DNA from: AC-32 sp963746155
GTDB taxonomy: Bacteria; Actinomycetota; Thermoleophilia; Gaiellales; Gaiellaceae
Direction: 5' to 3'
DNA: 64,000 bases
Assembly: GCA_963746155.1 (NCBI GenBank)
Contig: CAVVAB010000010.1
Span: forward strand, 186,001 to 250,000
Both the position numbers and the translations under genes were made by a program. Below, piece after piece: positions 1 through 8,935 of this stretch (position 1 is its first letter; the number at the start of each line of letters is the position of its first letter). Under the pieces are notes generated by a model. That model had not been told where the DNA came from. It saw only the letters and a list, made by a program, of their open reading frames with translations, and did not search any database.

Positions 1-1926
1 AGGGAGGCGCGCTTCGCTCGCAGAGCCTGCGCCGAAACCCGGGCGAGCCCGCGCTGCTCAACGGCTCGATCCTGCGAGTCGACCCGAGCACAGGCGCCGC
101 GATGCCCGGCAACCCGCTCGCCGGAAGCGCCGATCCGGTCGCGCGCCGCATCATCGCCTCGGGCCTTCGCAACCCGTTTCGCTTCACGATGCGGCCAGGG
201 ACTGAGGAGCTCTGGGTCGGAGACGTCGGCTGGAATGACTGGGAGGAGATCGACCGGATCCCCTCGGGAACCGACGCGACGATGGAGAACTTCGGCTGGC
301 CTTGCTACGAAGGCCCCGGCTCACAGCCGGGCTACCAGAGCGGCAACCTTCCGATCTGCAACCTGCTCTACGCCCGGCGCCGTCACTCCTCCGTACTACA
401 CCTACAACCACGCTGCCATAGCTCGTGCCCGGAGACGACCGTGCTCCCACGGCGGCTCGAGCTCGATCAGCGGGCTGGCCTTCTACAACGGCGGTCCGTA
501 TCCCGCGTCGTACGACGGCGCGCTCTTCTTCGCCGACTACTCGCGGAAGTGCATCTGGGTGATGTTCCCCGGCGCGAACGGCCTGCCGGACCCCGGGAAC
601 ATCGAGACGTTCGTTGCGTCGGGCTGCAGCCCCCGTCGACCTGGAGATCGGGCCCGACGGCAACCTCTACTACGTGGATCTCGACGGCGGGACCGATCGA
701 CCGGATCCGCTACTTCGCGAACGACTTGATCCCCACCGCCGAGGCCACGGCGACGCCGACGAGCGGGGACAATCCGTTGACCGTCCAGTTCGACGGAACC
801 GGCTCCAGCGATCCCGACCCCGGCGATGTCCTGGCGTATCACTGGGACTTCGGCGACGGACAGAGCGACGACTCCGGGCCGGGGCCGATCCCGCATATCT
901 ACGAGACTCCGGGGATCTACACCGCGTGGCTCACGGTGACCGACCAGCAAGGCGCCACGAACACGAGCGACCCGATCACGATCTCCGTGGCCGACACGCT
1001 GCCGGTGCCGAAGATCCTGACCCCTTCGGCGTCGACGACGTGGAAGGTGGGCGACCCGATCAGCTTCTCGGGCCAGGCCGACGACGATGCAGGACGGGCC
1101 GCTCCCTGACTCGGCCCTGACCTGGACGCTGATCCTTCACCACTGCCCGTCGAACTGCCACACGCACATCGTCCAGAGCTTCCCCGGCACCGCGAGCGGG
1201 TCGTTCCCTGCTCCGGATCACGACTACCCGTCATATCTCGAGCTCCAGCTCAAGGCGACGGACTCGGGCGGCCACTCCGCTACGACCTCGGTCAACCTGC
1301 AACCGAAGACGTCGACGCTCTCGTTCGACTCCTCCCCGCGCGGGGTGAAGCTGGTTGTGGGCCCGACCCCGGGGACGACGCCGTTTCAGCGCACGGTGAT
1401 TCTCGGCTCGAGGAACACGATCAGCGCGCCGCAGTCGCAGGCGCTCGGCTCGCACGGGCTGGAGTTCGTCGGCTGGTCGGACGGGAAGCCCGCGAGCCAC
1501 GACGTGATCGCGTCGACGGCACAGGCCTCGTACACGGCGACCTACCGCGACGACGTCCCGCCGCTGGTCGCGATCACCTCGCCGGCCGTGGGGACGCGGC
1601 TGGGCGGGCGTGTGTCGGTGAAGGTGGCCGCGACCGATGACACCGGCGTCGCCGGGGTGCAGCTGAAGCTGGACGGGACTCCGCTCGGCCCCGAGCTGAA
1701 GCGCGCGCCGTTCACGCTTCGCTGGCGCACGAGCCTCGTGCAAGTCGGCCCGCACACCCTTACCGCTTCCGCGCGGGATGCCGCCGGCAACGTCACCGCG
1801 TCCACGCCGGTCCGCGTCACGGTGTTCAACGCTTCGAAGAAGCCCTCGGGGATGCTGCGTGTCGCTCCCCGCCGGAGCCCGCGGCTCCTCCGGCTGCCAG
1901 GCTGGCTCTTCGTCCGCTGGCGCTGA
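1..1926 (+). CDS. PQQ-dependent glucose/sorbosone dehydrogenase-like secreted protein with PKD and Ig-like domains (5' truncated, frame-broken)
   Basis: The gene enters from the left edge in the third forward frame; codons for NGSILRVDPSTGAAMPGNP precede position 120. The motifs ASGLRNPFRF, VGDVGWNDWEEID and NFGWPCYEG are typical of the beta-propeller of PQQ-dependent sugar dehydrogenases (GSDH family). After about position 740 comes a PKD domain (YHWDFGDG near 840), then beta-sandwich repeats with an Ig-like segment near 1560-1830. The frame changes near 380-400, 630-700 and 1085, yet similarity continues across each break, so I read one gene with indels. Substrate cannot be told from sequence; the product is probably exported. 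The signal peptide lies outside the window. Confidence 0.75.
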
Positions 1927-1964
1927 CGTCACGGCCCTGTTGCCAGTGCCGGGGCACGCCGAAG

Positions 1965-2038
1965 TGGGCGATCGTGGATTCGAACCACGGACCTCCGCCT
2001 TATCAGAGCGGCGCTCTAACCAACTGAGCTAATCGCCC
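1965..2038 (-). tRNA. tRNA-Ile (GAT anticodon)
   Basis: On the minus strand a 74-nt cloverleaf starts with acceptor GGGCGAT and closes with ATCGCCC plus A73. The D arm contains AGCTCAGTTGGTTAGAGC, the T arm GGTTCGAATCC, and the anticodon GAT is at 2004-2002. No CCA is encoded. It lies just downstream of the dehydrogenase and is transcribed towards it. Confidence 0.97.
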
Positions 2039-2116
2039 GGGACGCGCAGTGTAGCGGCCCTTTTAGGGGATGCGGCCGGGCTTTCAGGTGCCGACAACCC
2101 TACGAGAACTGCGGCA

Positions 2117-2302
2117 ATGAGAATCGGTGACCTCGTCCTCTTCCAGGGCCGAGCCTTCTACCTGCGCGGGCTCGATCCGATGAGCGTGCCTGACCGGCGC
2201 GCCGTTCTCGAGGACCCTGAAACCGGCCGGGAAGTCCGCGTTCCGCTCGACGATGTGGAGCCGCGGCCACCTGCGCGCTGCCCGCATCGCGCCGGGGGTT
2301 GA
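2117..2302 (+). CDS. small conserved-looking protein of unknown function, 61 aa
   Basis: This short frame starts with ATG and begins MRIGDLVLFQGRAFYLRGLD, followed by an acidic/basic alternation (EDPETGREVRVPLDDVE). The pattern suggests a small beta-barrel-like fold, but I do not recognise a family. The last ten residues are Pro/Arg/Cys-rich and may be out of frame. It runs in the same direction as the following BFN-domain gene, 43 bases upstream of it. An antiparallel frame exists on the other strand with poorer composition. Coding status is likely but not certain. Confidence 0.5.
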   Translation: MRIGDLVLFQGRAFYLRGLDPMSVPDRRAVLEDPETGREVRVPLDDVEPRPPARCPHRAGG

Positions 2303-2318
2303 CCGGCTACCCTGAGGC

Positions 2319-2324
2319 TATGAT
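2319..2324 (+). promoter_or_regulatory. -10 hexamer TATGAT for the BFN-domain gene
   Basis: TATGAT lies 21 bases before the ATG at 2346. The ATG inside the hexamer is probably not the start. TTGACC at 2299-2304 is a possible -35, but the spacer is only 14 bases. Confidence 0.4.
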
Positions 2325-2345
2325 CGGACCCGGGGACGAGGCCTG

Positions 2346-2846
2346 ATGCACGAGATGGTCATCTACGGGGTGAGCTTCGACCTGGTCGGGAAGCAGCCGA
2401 TCGTCCTGCTCAAGACCGCCGATGGAAACAAGTTCCTCCCGATCTGGATCGGGCACCCGGAGGCGGCCGCGATCCTGATGAAGCTGCAGGGCGCCTCGAC
2501 CCCGCGGCCGATGACGCACGACCTCGTCACCGAGATGCTCGACCAGCTCGACGCCCAGGTGGTACGGATCACCGTGACCGAGCTGAAGGAGAACACCTTC
2601 TACGCGAGCATCACCGTCCAGCAGAACGGCTCCGAGATCGAGATCGACTCGCGGCCCTCCGACGCGATCGCTCTCGCCGTCCGCGCCGACGCGCCGATCT
2701 TCGCCGCGGAAGAGGTGATCGAGGAGTCCGCGATCGAGTTCGAGGGCGAGGACATCAACGAGGAGGAGATCGTCTCCGAGTTCAAGCAGTTCCTCGAGAA
2801 CGTCACGCCCGACGAGTTCGCCGAGGCGAACGGCGAAGAGGCCTAA
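2346..2846 (+). CDS. bifunctional nuclease (BFN, DUF151) family protein
   Basis: The 166-residue intact product has the BFN/DUF151 domain: the HEMVIYGVSFDL opening, PIWIGHPEAAAI near residue 37, RPMTHDL near 57 and SRPSDAIALAVR near 100. The family is known from plants and many bacteria; related proteins are reported to have RNase/DNase activity, but the bacterial role is poorly defined. An acidic C-terminal tail follows the domain, as is common in actinobacterial members. A hairpin lies directly after the stop, so it is probably transcribed alone. Confidence 0.9.
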   Translation: MHEMVIYGVSFDLVGKQPIVLLKTADGNKFLPIWIGHPEAAAILMKLQGASTPRPMTHDLVTEMLDQLDAQVVRITVTELKENTFYASITVQQNGSEIEIDSRPSDAIALAVRADAPIFAAEEVIEESAIEFEGEDINEEEIVSEFKQFLENVTPDEFAEANGEEA

Positions 2847-2849
2847 GAC

Positions 2850-2880
2850 GGCCCCGCGGGCAAGCCCGCGCGGCCTCTTT
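2850..2880 (+). terminator. intrinsic terminator-like hairpin after the BFN gene
   Basis: GGCC-C-CGCGGGC pairs with GCCCGCG-C-GGCC around a very short AA-centred loop and is followed by TCTTT. It sits between the plus-strand BFN gene and the 3' end of the minus-strand chorismate mutase gene. Confidence 0.5.
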
Positions 2881-2903
2881 GGTCGGCGTCGCAAGCGAGC
2901 GCC

Positions 2904-3182
2904 TTAGCGGCCGCCCTCGACCTCGCGCTTGGTCAGGTCGAGGATCTCCTCCATGATCTCGCGCAGCCCCTCTGCCGAGAGCGGGCCGCGGTTCGCGCGG
3001 GAGAGGTACTGCATCATCCACTCCTCGCGCTCGGGGTCGACGAACGAGATCCCGCGCGATTCCTTGTAGCTCTTCAGCCGCGCGACGAGCTTGAGGCGCG
3101 CGTTGATCGCCTCGACGATCGCGCGGTCGTTGTCGGAGATCTGCTCGCGCAGTTGCTTGATCAGGGGGTCCTGCTCGCTCAT
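2904..3182 (-). CDS. chorismate mutase (AroQ type)
   Basis: The 92-residue product is an all-helical AroQ-type chorismate mutase (chorismate to prephenate, Tyr/Phe synthesis). Visible features are LREQISDNDRAIVEAINARL (first helix, with the Arg and following Asp expected in the active site), KLVARLKSYKESRG and the DPEREEWMM segment. The start ATG overlaps the stop of the upstream PrcB-like gene (ATGA), so the two are probably translationally coupled. The length fits a monofunctional enzyme. The organism could use it in Phe/Tyr synthesis or together with a DAHP synthase. Confidence 0.88.
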   Translation of the reverse strand: MSEQDPLIKQLREQISDNDRAIVEAINARLKLVARLKSYKESRGISFVDPEREEWMMQYLSRANRGPLSAEGLREIMEEILDLTKREVEGGR

Positions 3183-3608
3183 GGTCGTCCCTGCAGCTTG
3201 ACGTAAACGGGCTTCGCGCTGCCGTGCATGGTGAGCATGCGGTACGGGTACGTCACCCGGGCCGTGACCTGCTCGCCCAGCGAGGGCGTCTGCTCGCGGG
3301 CGTAGACGTAGATGCCGCGGCGCCGCTCGACCACGCGCTTGATCCGGAGCGAGTACCCCGTGCTCGAGCGGGGGCCGAGGGCGATCACGACCACCTGGTC
3401 GCGCTCCCAGTTCAGGCGCGGCGGCCGCGGTGCGCGGCCCGGCATGACCCCGGAGAGCATCCGCTCGAACGACCCGCGGGAGTGGTAGACGCCGAGCGCC
3501 TTGTGCGCGAACTCGACGCGGCCGAAGCTCGAGCGTCACGTCGCGCCACGCGACGGGCTTCTCGCCGCCTGTCCCCCAGATCTGCGTGTAGACGAGCCAG
3601 CCGGCCAC
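3179..3608 (-). CDS. membrane-anchored protein with PrcB C-terminal-like domain
   Basis: The C-terminal half matches the PrcB_C pattern (VVVIALGPRSSTGYSLRI and YAREQTPSLGE). The N-terminal part, read in another frame, encodes a hydrophobic helix ending GVAGWLVYTQIW. The frame changes near 3500-3540, so I merge the two parts. The start is uncertain: GTG at 3608 is used here, but the hydrophobic segment extends upstream towards 3650. PrcB was named from the treponemal protease complex; in other bacteria the domain occurs in small exported proteins of unknown role. It sits between the L,D-transpeptidase and chorismate mutase genes on the same strand. Confidence 0.62.
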
Positions 3609-3645
3609 GCCGAGCGCCAGGACGGCGACGATCGCGGCCCAGGCC

Positions 3646-4990
3646 CTAGTAGATGTAGACCGTCGTGCCGTAGCCGATCAGGGAGTAGACGCGCGGCGCC
3701 ACCCACAGCGGGATGCGAACGCAGCCGTGGCTGGCCGGGTAGGGCGGCACGCTGTGGTAGCCGTGGATCGCGAACGCGCCGACGAAGAACGACGAGTAGT
3801 ACATCTCCTTGGCGTTGAAGCCCGGCACCTTGCTGTAGACGTGCCAGACGCCGACCGGCGTGTTGCCGGTTGCCCCGGTCGACACGTGGACGATCGAGCG
3901 CCACGTGGCCGTTGCGGACGACGAGGAGCACCTGCCGCGCCTTGCTCACCTCGATGTGAGTCGCCGCCGTGGCGCGGGACTGGGGATCGCCGCCGCGTCG
4001 AGAGCTCGCCAGAAGCGGAGGTCCGTCGCGCCGGTTCGCGGGAGGCCGTGGAGCTTCTGGAAGGCGACCACCGCGTCGGAGGTGTCGAAGCCGTAGTAGC
4101 CGTCCACGCGGCCGAGCGCGAAGTGGAGCTCGTGCAGCCGCCGCTCGAGCCCGTAGACGCTCGGGCCGGTGCTTCCGATCCGGAGCGACGGGACGAAGAC
4201 GGTGCGCGCGAGCAGCCGCCGGTTCGCGACGTAGCCCTGGTCCGGGGCGACGGCTACGAGCACGCGGTAGGTAGTCGTGCGACTCGCGTCCCCAGCGCCA
4301 GGCGCAGGCGGCCCTTGGCCCGTGCGTGTCGCGACGAGACGTCCGCCGCGCCAGACGCGGACGGTGAGCGTCCCCGCGCCGGCCGGCCGCTCCCGCGCGA
4401 CGAGCGCGAATGGCCGCCCGACCCGGCCGGAGCCGATGAACGCCGTGTCGAGCCCCGGGCGGACGGCGAGCGTGACCGGGCTCGAGACGACGTCTCCGTA
4501 GCGGACCGTGTACTGCGCGCTCGGGCGCCCCGACCCGACCGCGCAGCGTGAAGCGCCCGCCGCGGCCGGTCTTGCCGCTTCCGAGCCTCACGCCGTCCCG
4601 GTAGAGCACGACCGGAACGCCCTTGAGCCCGGGGACGAGCCGGCCGTGGAAGCGCAGGCGCTGCTGGTAGCGGCCGACGTGCGGGTTGGCGAGCGTCAGG
4701 CCCAGGGAGACGATCGACACCTCGGCCTGCGCGGACTCGCCGCCGGCCGTCGCGGTGACCCGCGCGGTGTACGAGCCGGCCGCGTAGACGTGGGTGACCA
4801 CCGCTCCGTCGGCGGTTGTGCCGTCGCCGAGGTCCCAGTGATACGCGGCCGCGTCCCCGCTCGCGGTGAGCGTCACGCTCAGCGGCGCCGCGCCTCTCGC
4901 AGGCGTGGCCTGAGCGCTCACGGCCGGCGGCGACGCGTGTGCCGCAGGGACGAACGCGAGAGCCAGAGCCAGGATCAGGGCGCGCCGCAC
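3646..4990 (-). CDS. secreted L,D-transpeptidase (YkuD) with N-terminal PKD and peptidoglycan-binding domains, frame-broken
   Basis: A signal peptide (MRRALILALALAFVPAAHA) is followed by a PKD domain (YHWDLGDG, then HVYAAGSYTARVTATA) and an Ig-like stretch. Next come a PG_binding_1 repeat (GYYGFDTSDAVVAFQKLHG) and a C-terminal YkuD catalytic domain with HGYHSVPPYPASHGCVRIP, which carries the catalytic His and Cys. YkuD enzymes form 3-3 peptidoglycan cross-links or attach proteins to the wall. The frame changes near 4530, 4260, 3940 and 3885 while domain order is preserved. The GTG start at 4990 is set by the -10 element seven bases upstream. Confidence 0.82.
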
Positions 4991-4997
4991 GCGCGCG

Positions 4998-5003
4998 AGG
5001 ATA
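4998..5003 (-). promoter_or_regulatory. -10 hexamer TATCCT, leaderless start at 4990
   Basis: TATCCT on the minus strand ends seven bases before the GTG start of the L,D-transpeptidase, leaving no room for a ribosome binding site. Confidence 0.5.
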
Positions 5004-5008
5004 CCGGC

Positions 5009-5658
5009 CTAGGACGCGAACGCAATCGCGAGCGCGGCCGCGTTGAAGAACGCGTGGAAGACCATTCCCGGGTAGACGCTCTCGGTCTTCAGCCGCAGGA
5101 ACCCGATCGCCAGCCCGAAGACGAGCAGCGGCACGAACCCGTCCACGAGCCCGTGCACGGCGGCGAAGGCGACCGCGGTCCCGATCACGGCCACGGCCGC
5201 GCCGAACGGCCGGAGGACGGCGAACCCGACCCCGCGGAAGGTCAGCTCCTCGACGATCGGGGCTACCACGACGACGACGAACGCGTTCAGCGCGAACGCG
5301 CCCGCGCGGTCGAGGCTCCCAGCGGGTCGGCTCGAGGCCCTGCTCCCGCGCCGCGTGCAGGATCGCCTCGAGGATCTGCTCGGCGATGAGCACCGCGATC
5401 AGCAGGCCGATCATCAGGGCCGCCGCCCGTCCCCACGACGGCGGGCGCCTGAGCCCGAGCCACTCCCGCGGCATCCCGCGCGCGATCCAGTAGACGATCG
5501 CCGAGCAGGAGCGCGTACTCGAAGAGGCCGCTCACGGCGAGGCTGTACTGGTAGAGGGCGTCGCGCGGCGGCTTTCCGCCGACGAGGCGGCTGGTGTAGG
5601 CGAGCGCGCTCATCACTCCGACGAGCGCGAGCCAGGCGACGAGCTTGCCGTTCTTCAC
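5009..5658 (-). CDS. CPBP-family intramembrane metalloprotease (CAAX protease-like), frame-broken
   Basis: The C-terminal frame reads PIVEELTFRGVGFAVL, the EExxxR motif of the CPBP (Abi) family. It is followed by FAAVHGLVDGFVP and VFHAFFNAAA, which supply the conserved His and Asn/His positions. Upstream segments in other frames give further membrane helices (KLVAWLALVGVMSALAY and ALMIGLLIAVLIAEQ). Two frame changes are needed, near 5500 and 5310. The family includes CAAX prenyl endopeptidases and bacteriocin-immunity proteins; the substrate here is unknown. GTG at 5658 directly follows the stop of the upstream gene, suggesting an operon. Confidence 0.75.
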
Positions 5659-5659
5659 A

Positions 5660-6528
5660 TCAGCGGAACGCGTCTGGATGGAGGAAGCGCGCGATCTGCG
5701 TGAGCGCGGCGCCCACGTCGGGGCCGGGCGCGACGAGGCGGCTCGGGATGATCGCGAACCGGCCCTTGCGCACGGCCGGGAGGTGCGCGGTCGCGGGGTT
5801 CTGGCGCAGCTGCGCAAGCGTCGTTCCGCCTGCCGAGGTGGCGATGTAGGCCTGCGGGTTCAGCTTTGCCAGGCGGCCGAGCGGAAACGGCCCCTGCTCG
5901 GGGCTCGGCCCCGCCACGCTCCGGCCGTGCGCCTCGGCGAGGAGGTCGCCGAACAGGCTCCGGGTGGGCACGGTCGTGAAGTTTCCGAGATCGACGAAGG
6001 TCGGGACGACGGGATACCCGCTCAGCTTTGCGGCCACGCGGCGCCGCGCGCGCTCGATCGAGCCGCGTCACCTTGCGCGCGGCTACCGGCTCTCCGGTCA
6101 GCAGGCCGATCTCGTCGATCGAGTGCTCGACGTCGCTCGATCGAGCTGTCGAGCTCGACGTAGACGGCTGCGTGCGTGGCCGTCTTCGCGCGGGCCAGGT
6201 CGAGCGGATCCGCGTCGCTCGAAGCGAGGATCAGGTCGGGTCGCGCGCGCTTGATCTGGTCGACGAGCGGGAGGCCGACCAGCGAGTCGTTCACCGTCAC
6301 CGTGCGCCGCTCGAGCCCGAGCGCGCGGAGGATCCGCCGGGGTCCGGCCCCGAGCGGGACGATCCGGCGCGGGACGCTGTGGACGACCGTCGGCGCCTCG
6401 CTCGCCCCCTGCACGGTGACCGGGTAGACCTGGACGAGCGGTCCGGTCGGCTCCTTGCGCTCCCCGCAGGCGGTGCCTCCGGCGAGCAGCGCGAGCGCCG
6501 CGGCGGCCGCGAGAGCCGACCGCGTCAC
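5660..6528 (-). CDS. ABC-transporter substrate-binding lipoprotein (BtuF/FhuD-like, helical-backbone type), frame-broken
   Basis: The protein starts with a lipoprotein-like signal (VTRSALAAAAALALLAGG, then TACGE). It continues with the type III binding-protein pattern: RRIVPLGAGPRRILRALGL, RARPDLILASS, then LAKLNPQAYIATSA and FAIIPSRLVAPGPD. Such proteins deliver metal chelates, haem or cobalamin to an ABC importer. No permease or ATPase is adjacent, so the ligand is open. Frame changes occur near 6130 and 6040. The GTG start overlaps the stop of the upstream mannosyltransferase (GTGA). Confidence 0.72.
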
Positions 6529-7772
6529 GCGACCCACTGCCAGAGCGACCACTGCACGATCGCGACCCCGAGCAGGAGCGAGCTCACGCCGACGATCGCC
6601 GTGTGCGCGCGCGGGCGGCCGCCCAGCGCGGCGAGCGCGAGGAAGAGCGGGAAGATCGTCAGGCCGAAGCGCGGGAGCGAGAGCAGCGGCCAGCGCTCGC
6701 TCGGGACGCTCAGCGGGATGGCGAGGCTGACCGCTGCGAAGAGCCCGTAGGGCGCGCCGAAGCGCCTCCAGGCGATCACGGTCAGCACGACGAACAGGAC
6801 GAGGAAGGCGAGGCACTCGAGGTTGAGCGTCGCCGCCCGGATCGGGTCGGTGTCCTGCACCGGAGTCCAGTAGACGTGCGTGTGCGAGCCGGACGCGAGC
6901 TGCTCGACGCCGGCCCAGCCGGCCCGCAGCCCGTCCCAGATCCCGCCGAGCGGCCCGGCCGGAGAGAGGTGCCGGCTCCAGATCTTCTGCGCGTGCAGGA
7001 ACGCCCAGGGGTCGCCCTCCGCGCGCCAGAGGTAGAGCGGGTAGGCGGCGAAGAGCACCGGCGCGACGGCGAGCGAGGCGAGGGCGCGGACACGGTCACG
7101 CTCCTGCCACGCGATCAGCGCGAGCGCCGGCAGCAGCGCCAGCCCCGTCGGCCGGGTCAGGAGGGCGAGGCCCGCCGCGCCGCCGGCGAGGAGATACCGC
7201 TTCCGCTCGGCGAGCACGAACGCCGCCAGGGTCAGCAGGAGGTAGAGCGACTCGCTGTAGACCGCCTGCAGGAAGAGCGCGAACGGGAAGAGCGCGAGGT
7301 AGAGCACCGCGCGGCGAGCGCCGTCGGCGCCGAGCCGCTCCTCGGCCAGCCGGTAGAGCAGCAGGCACGAGCCGAGCGCCGCGGCGAGCGAGACGAGGAT
7401 CCCGGCGAGGACGTAGTGGCCGAAGAGCGCGCGACCGAGCACTGCGACCGAGCCGGGGTAGAGCGGGTAGAAGGCCGACGCCGCTCCGCTCGCCGAGCTG
7501 TAGCCGTGCTCGGCGATCCGCAGGAACCAGACGCTGTCCCAGCGCGCCCAGACGTCGGTGACGGCGCCCAGGTCATGCGTGAGCGTCGGGTCGTCCCAGC
7601 GAGCCGCGCGCGGGTGCCGGTTCGGCACGAAGACGAACAGCGAGAACAGCGCCGCGGCCCAGATTGCGGCCCGCGTCCAGAGGAAGATCTCGAGCGCCGG
7701 ATTCCGCGCCCGGGGCGGTGCGGGCTCGTGGCGAGCCGCCCGCTGCTCGCGAACGCGTTGACCGGCGGACAC
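6525..7772 (-). CDS. PIG-V-like polytopic mannosyltransferase family protein
   Basis: The intact 415-residue membrane protein has about nine hydrophobic helices and the signature WARWDSVWFLRIAEHGY after the first helix, then YPLYP. This pattern is typical of bacterial PIG-V-related, polyprenyl-phosphate-sugar-dependent mannosyltransferases (GT-C fold). The acidic motif after the first membrane span is the expected catalytic position. It probably glycosylates an envelope lipid or protein. It heads an operon with the binding lipoprotein and CPBP genes. The GTG start follows TATCAT by eight bases. Confidence 0.8.
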   Translation of the reverse strand: MSAGQRVREQRAARHEPAPPRARNPALEIFLWTRAAIWAAALFSLFVFVPNRHPRAARWDDPTLTHDLGAVTDVWARWDSVWFLRIAEHGYSSASGAASAFYPLYPGSVAVLGRALFGHYVLAGILVSLAAALGSCLLLYRLAEERLGADGARRAVLYLALFPFALFLQAVYSESLYLLLTLAAFVLAERKRYLLAGGAAGLALLTRPTGLALLPALALIAWQERDRVRALASLAVAPVLFAAYPLYLWRAEGDPWAFLHAQKIWSRHLSPAGPLGGIWDGLRAGWAGVEQLASGSHTHVYWTPVQDTDPIRAATLNLECLAFLVLFVVLTVIAWRRFGAPYGLFAAVSLAIPLSVPSERWPLLSLPRFGLTIFPLFLALAALGGRPRAHTAIVGVSSLLLGVAIVQWSLWQWVA

Positions 7773-7780
7773 GGCGCGCG

Positions 7781-7787
7781 ATGATAC
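7781..7787. promoter_or_regulatory. overlapping divergent -10 elements between 7772 and 7795
   Basis: ATGATA reads TATCAT on the minus strand, eight bases before GTG 7772. TGATAC at 7782-7787 on the plus strand is seven bases before GTG 7795. Only 22 bases separate the two start codons, so both genes are probably leaderless. Confidence 0.45.
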
Positions 7788-7794
7788 CCGGGTG

Positions 7795-8199
7795 GTGGCG
7801 CGCTACTTCACCCCCGAGGAGGCGAACGAGGCGCTGGCCGAGGTGCGTCCGGCCGCGGAGGCGCTCGTGCAGCACCGTCGCGCGATGACGGTCACGGCCG
7901 CGCGGCGCGCGAAGCTCGTCCACCGGATCGCCGGCAACGGCGGCGACTTCGACCCGCAGGAGCCGCGCACGCTCGAGGAGGAGTTCGAGCGCGAGGCGAA
8001 CGCGGTCGCCCAGTGCGTCGAGCGGCTGGAGAGCCTCGGCGTGGTCGTGAAGGACCTCGACCGCGGTCTCGTCGACTTCCCGGCGCTGCGCGAGGGCGAG
8101 GAAGTGCTGCTCTGCTGGCAGGTCGGCGAGGACGAGGTCGCCTACTGGCACGGCCTCGACGAGGGCTTCGCCGGCAGGAAAGCTCTCCCTTTCGACTAA
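7795..8199 (+). CDS. DUF2203 family protein
   Basis: The product matches DUF2203 from end to end: ARYFTPEEANEALAEVRP at the start, a charged helical middle, and LDRGLVDFPALREGEEVLLC followed by YWHGLDEGFAGRKALPF at the C terminus. The function of the family is unknown; conserved Cys, Trp and His near the end could bind metal. I choose GTG at 7795 over 7792 because it gives the usual MARYF-type start and the better spacing from the -10 element. The gene is intact. Confidence 0.85.
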   Translation: MARYFTPEEANEALAEVRPAAEALVQHRRAMTVTAARRAKLVHRIAGNGGDFDPQEPRTLEEEFEREANAVAQCVERLESLGVVVKDLDRGLVDFPALREGEEVLLCWQVGEDEVAYWHGLDEGFAGRKALPFD

Positions 8200-8209
8200 C
8201 AGCGCGCTG

Positions 8210-8935
8210 ATGCACTACTGGAACCGGCTGATCGTGTTCGGGGCGGTCCTGCTGCTGACGCTTCTCATCGCCTGGCTGATCGACAGGCGCATGAGCCGCA
8301 GCGACCTGCCGCCTGCGGTCGAGACGCGCTACCGGATTCTTCGCCGGAGCGTCGTCTCATTGATCGTGTTCGTCGGCCTGCTCTCCGGCCTTGCTCGTGA
8401 TTCCGCCCGTCCGGGCGGCGGCCATGGGCATCCTCGCCTCGTCCGCGGTGATCGGGCTCGATCGTCGGCTTCGCCGCGCAGAGGACGCTCGGGAACTACA
8501 TCGCCGGGCTGCTGATCGCGTTCGCGCAGCCGCTGCGGCTCGGCGACCACGTCGAGATCGCCGGGTACAGCGGCATCGTCGAGGAAGTGGGTCTCACGTA
8601 CACGTTCATCCGCACCGCCGACGACGACCGGATCGTGATCCCGAACGAGCGAATCGCCTCAGATACCATCCGCAACTCCTCGATCCGTGGACGAAGGAAG
8701 CTCGCACACGTGACCGTCCAGGTACCTCTCGACAGTGATCTCGATGCCGTCCGCGGCCTGCTCCGCGAGGTTGCGCGGTGACGAGCACGCCGAGGTCGCG
8801 GTCACGGCGCTCGGCGAGAAGGCCCGCGTCTCGCTGAGCGTCTGGGCCGAGGACGAGCCTGCGGCCGAGCGGCTCGAGAACGAGCTCCGGATGAAGGCCC
8901 ACGCGCGCCTGCGCGAGGCCGGGGTGTTCGCGTGA
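8210..8935 (+). CDS. mscS: MscS-type small-conductance mechanosensitive channel, frame-broken
   Basis: An N-terminal helix (LIVFGAVLLLTLLIAWLID) is followed, after a frame change near 8395, by the pore-lining helix with its alanine/glycine-rich pattern (GFAAQRTLGNYIAGLLIAF). The MscS beta domain follows (RLGDHVEIAGYSGIVEEVGL, then VIPNERIASDTIRNSS). Further frame changes lie near 8460 and 8780, and the C-terminal alpha/beta domain ends at 8935. It releases solutes on hypo-osmotic shock. The TGA overlaps the start of the downstream PBP gene. Confidence 0.85.
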
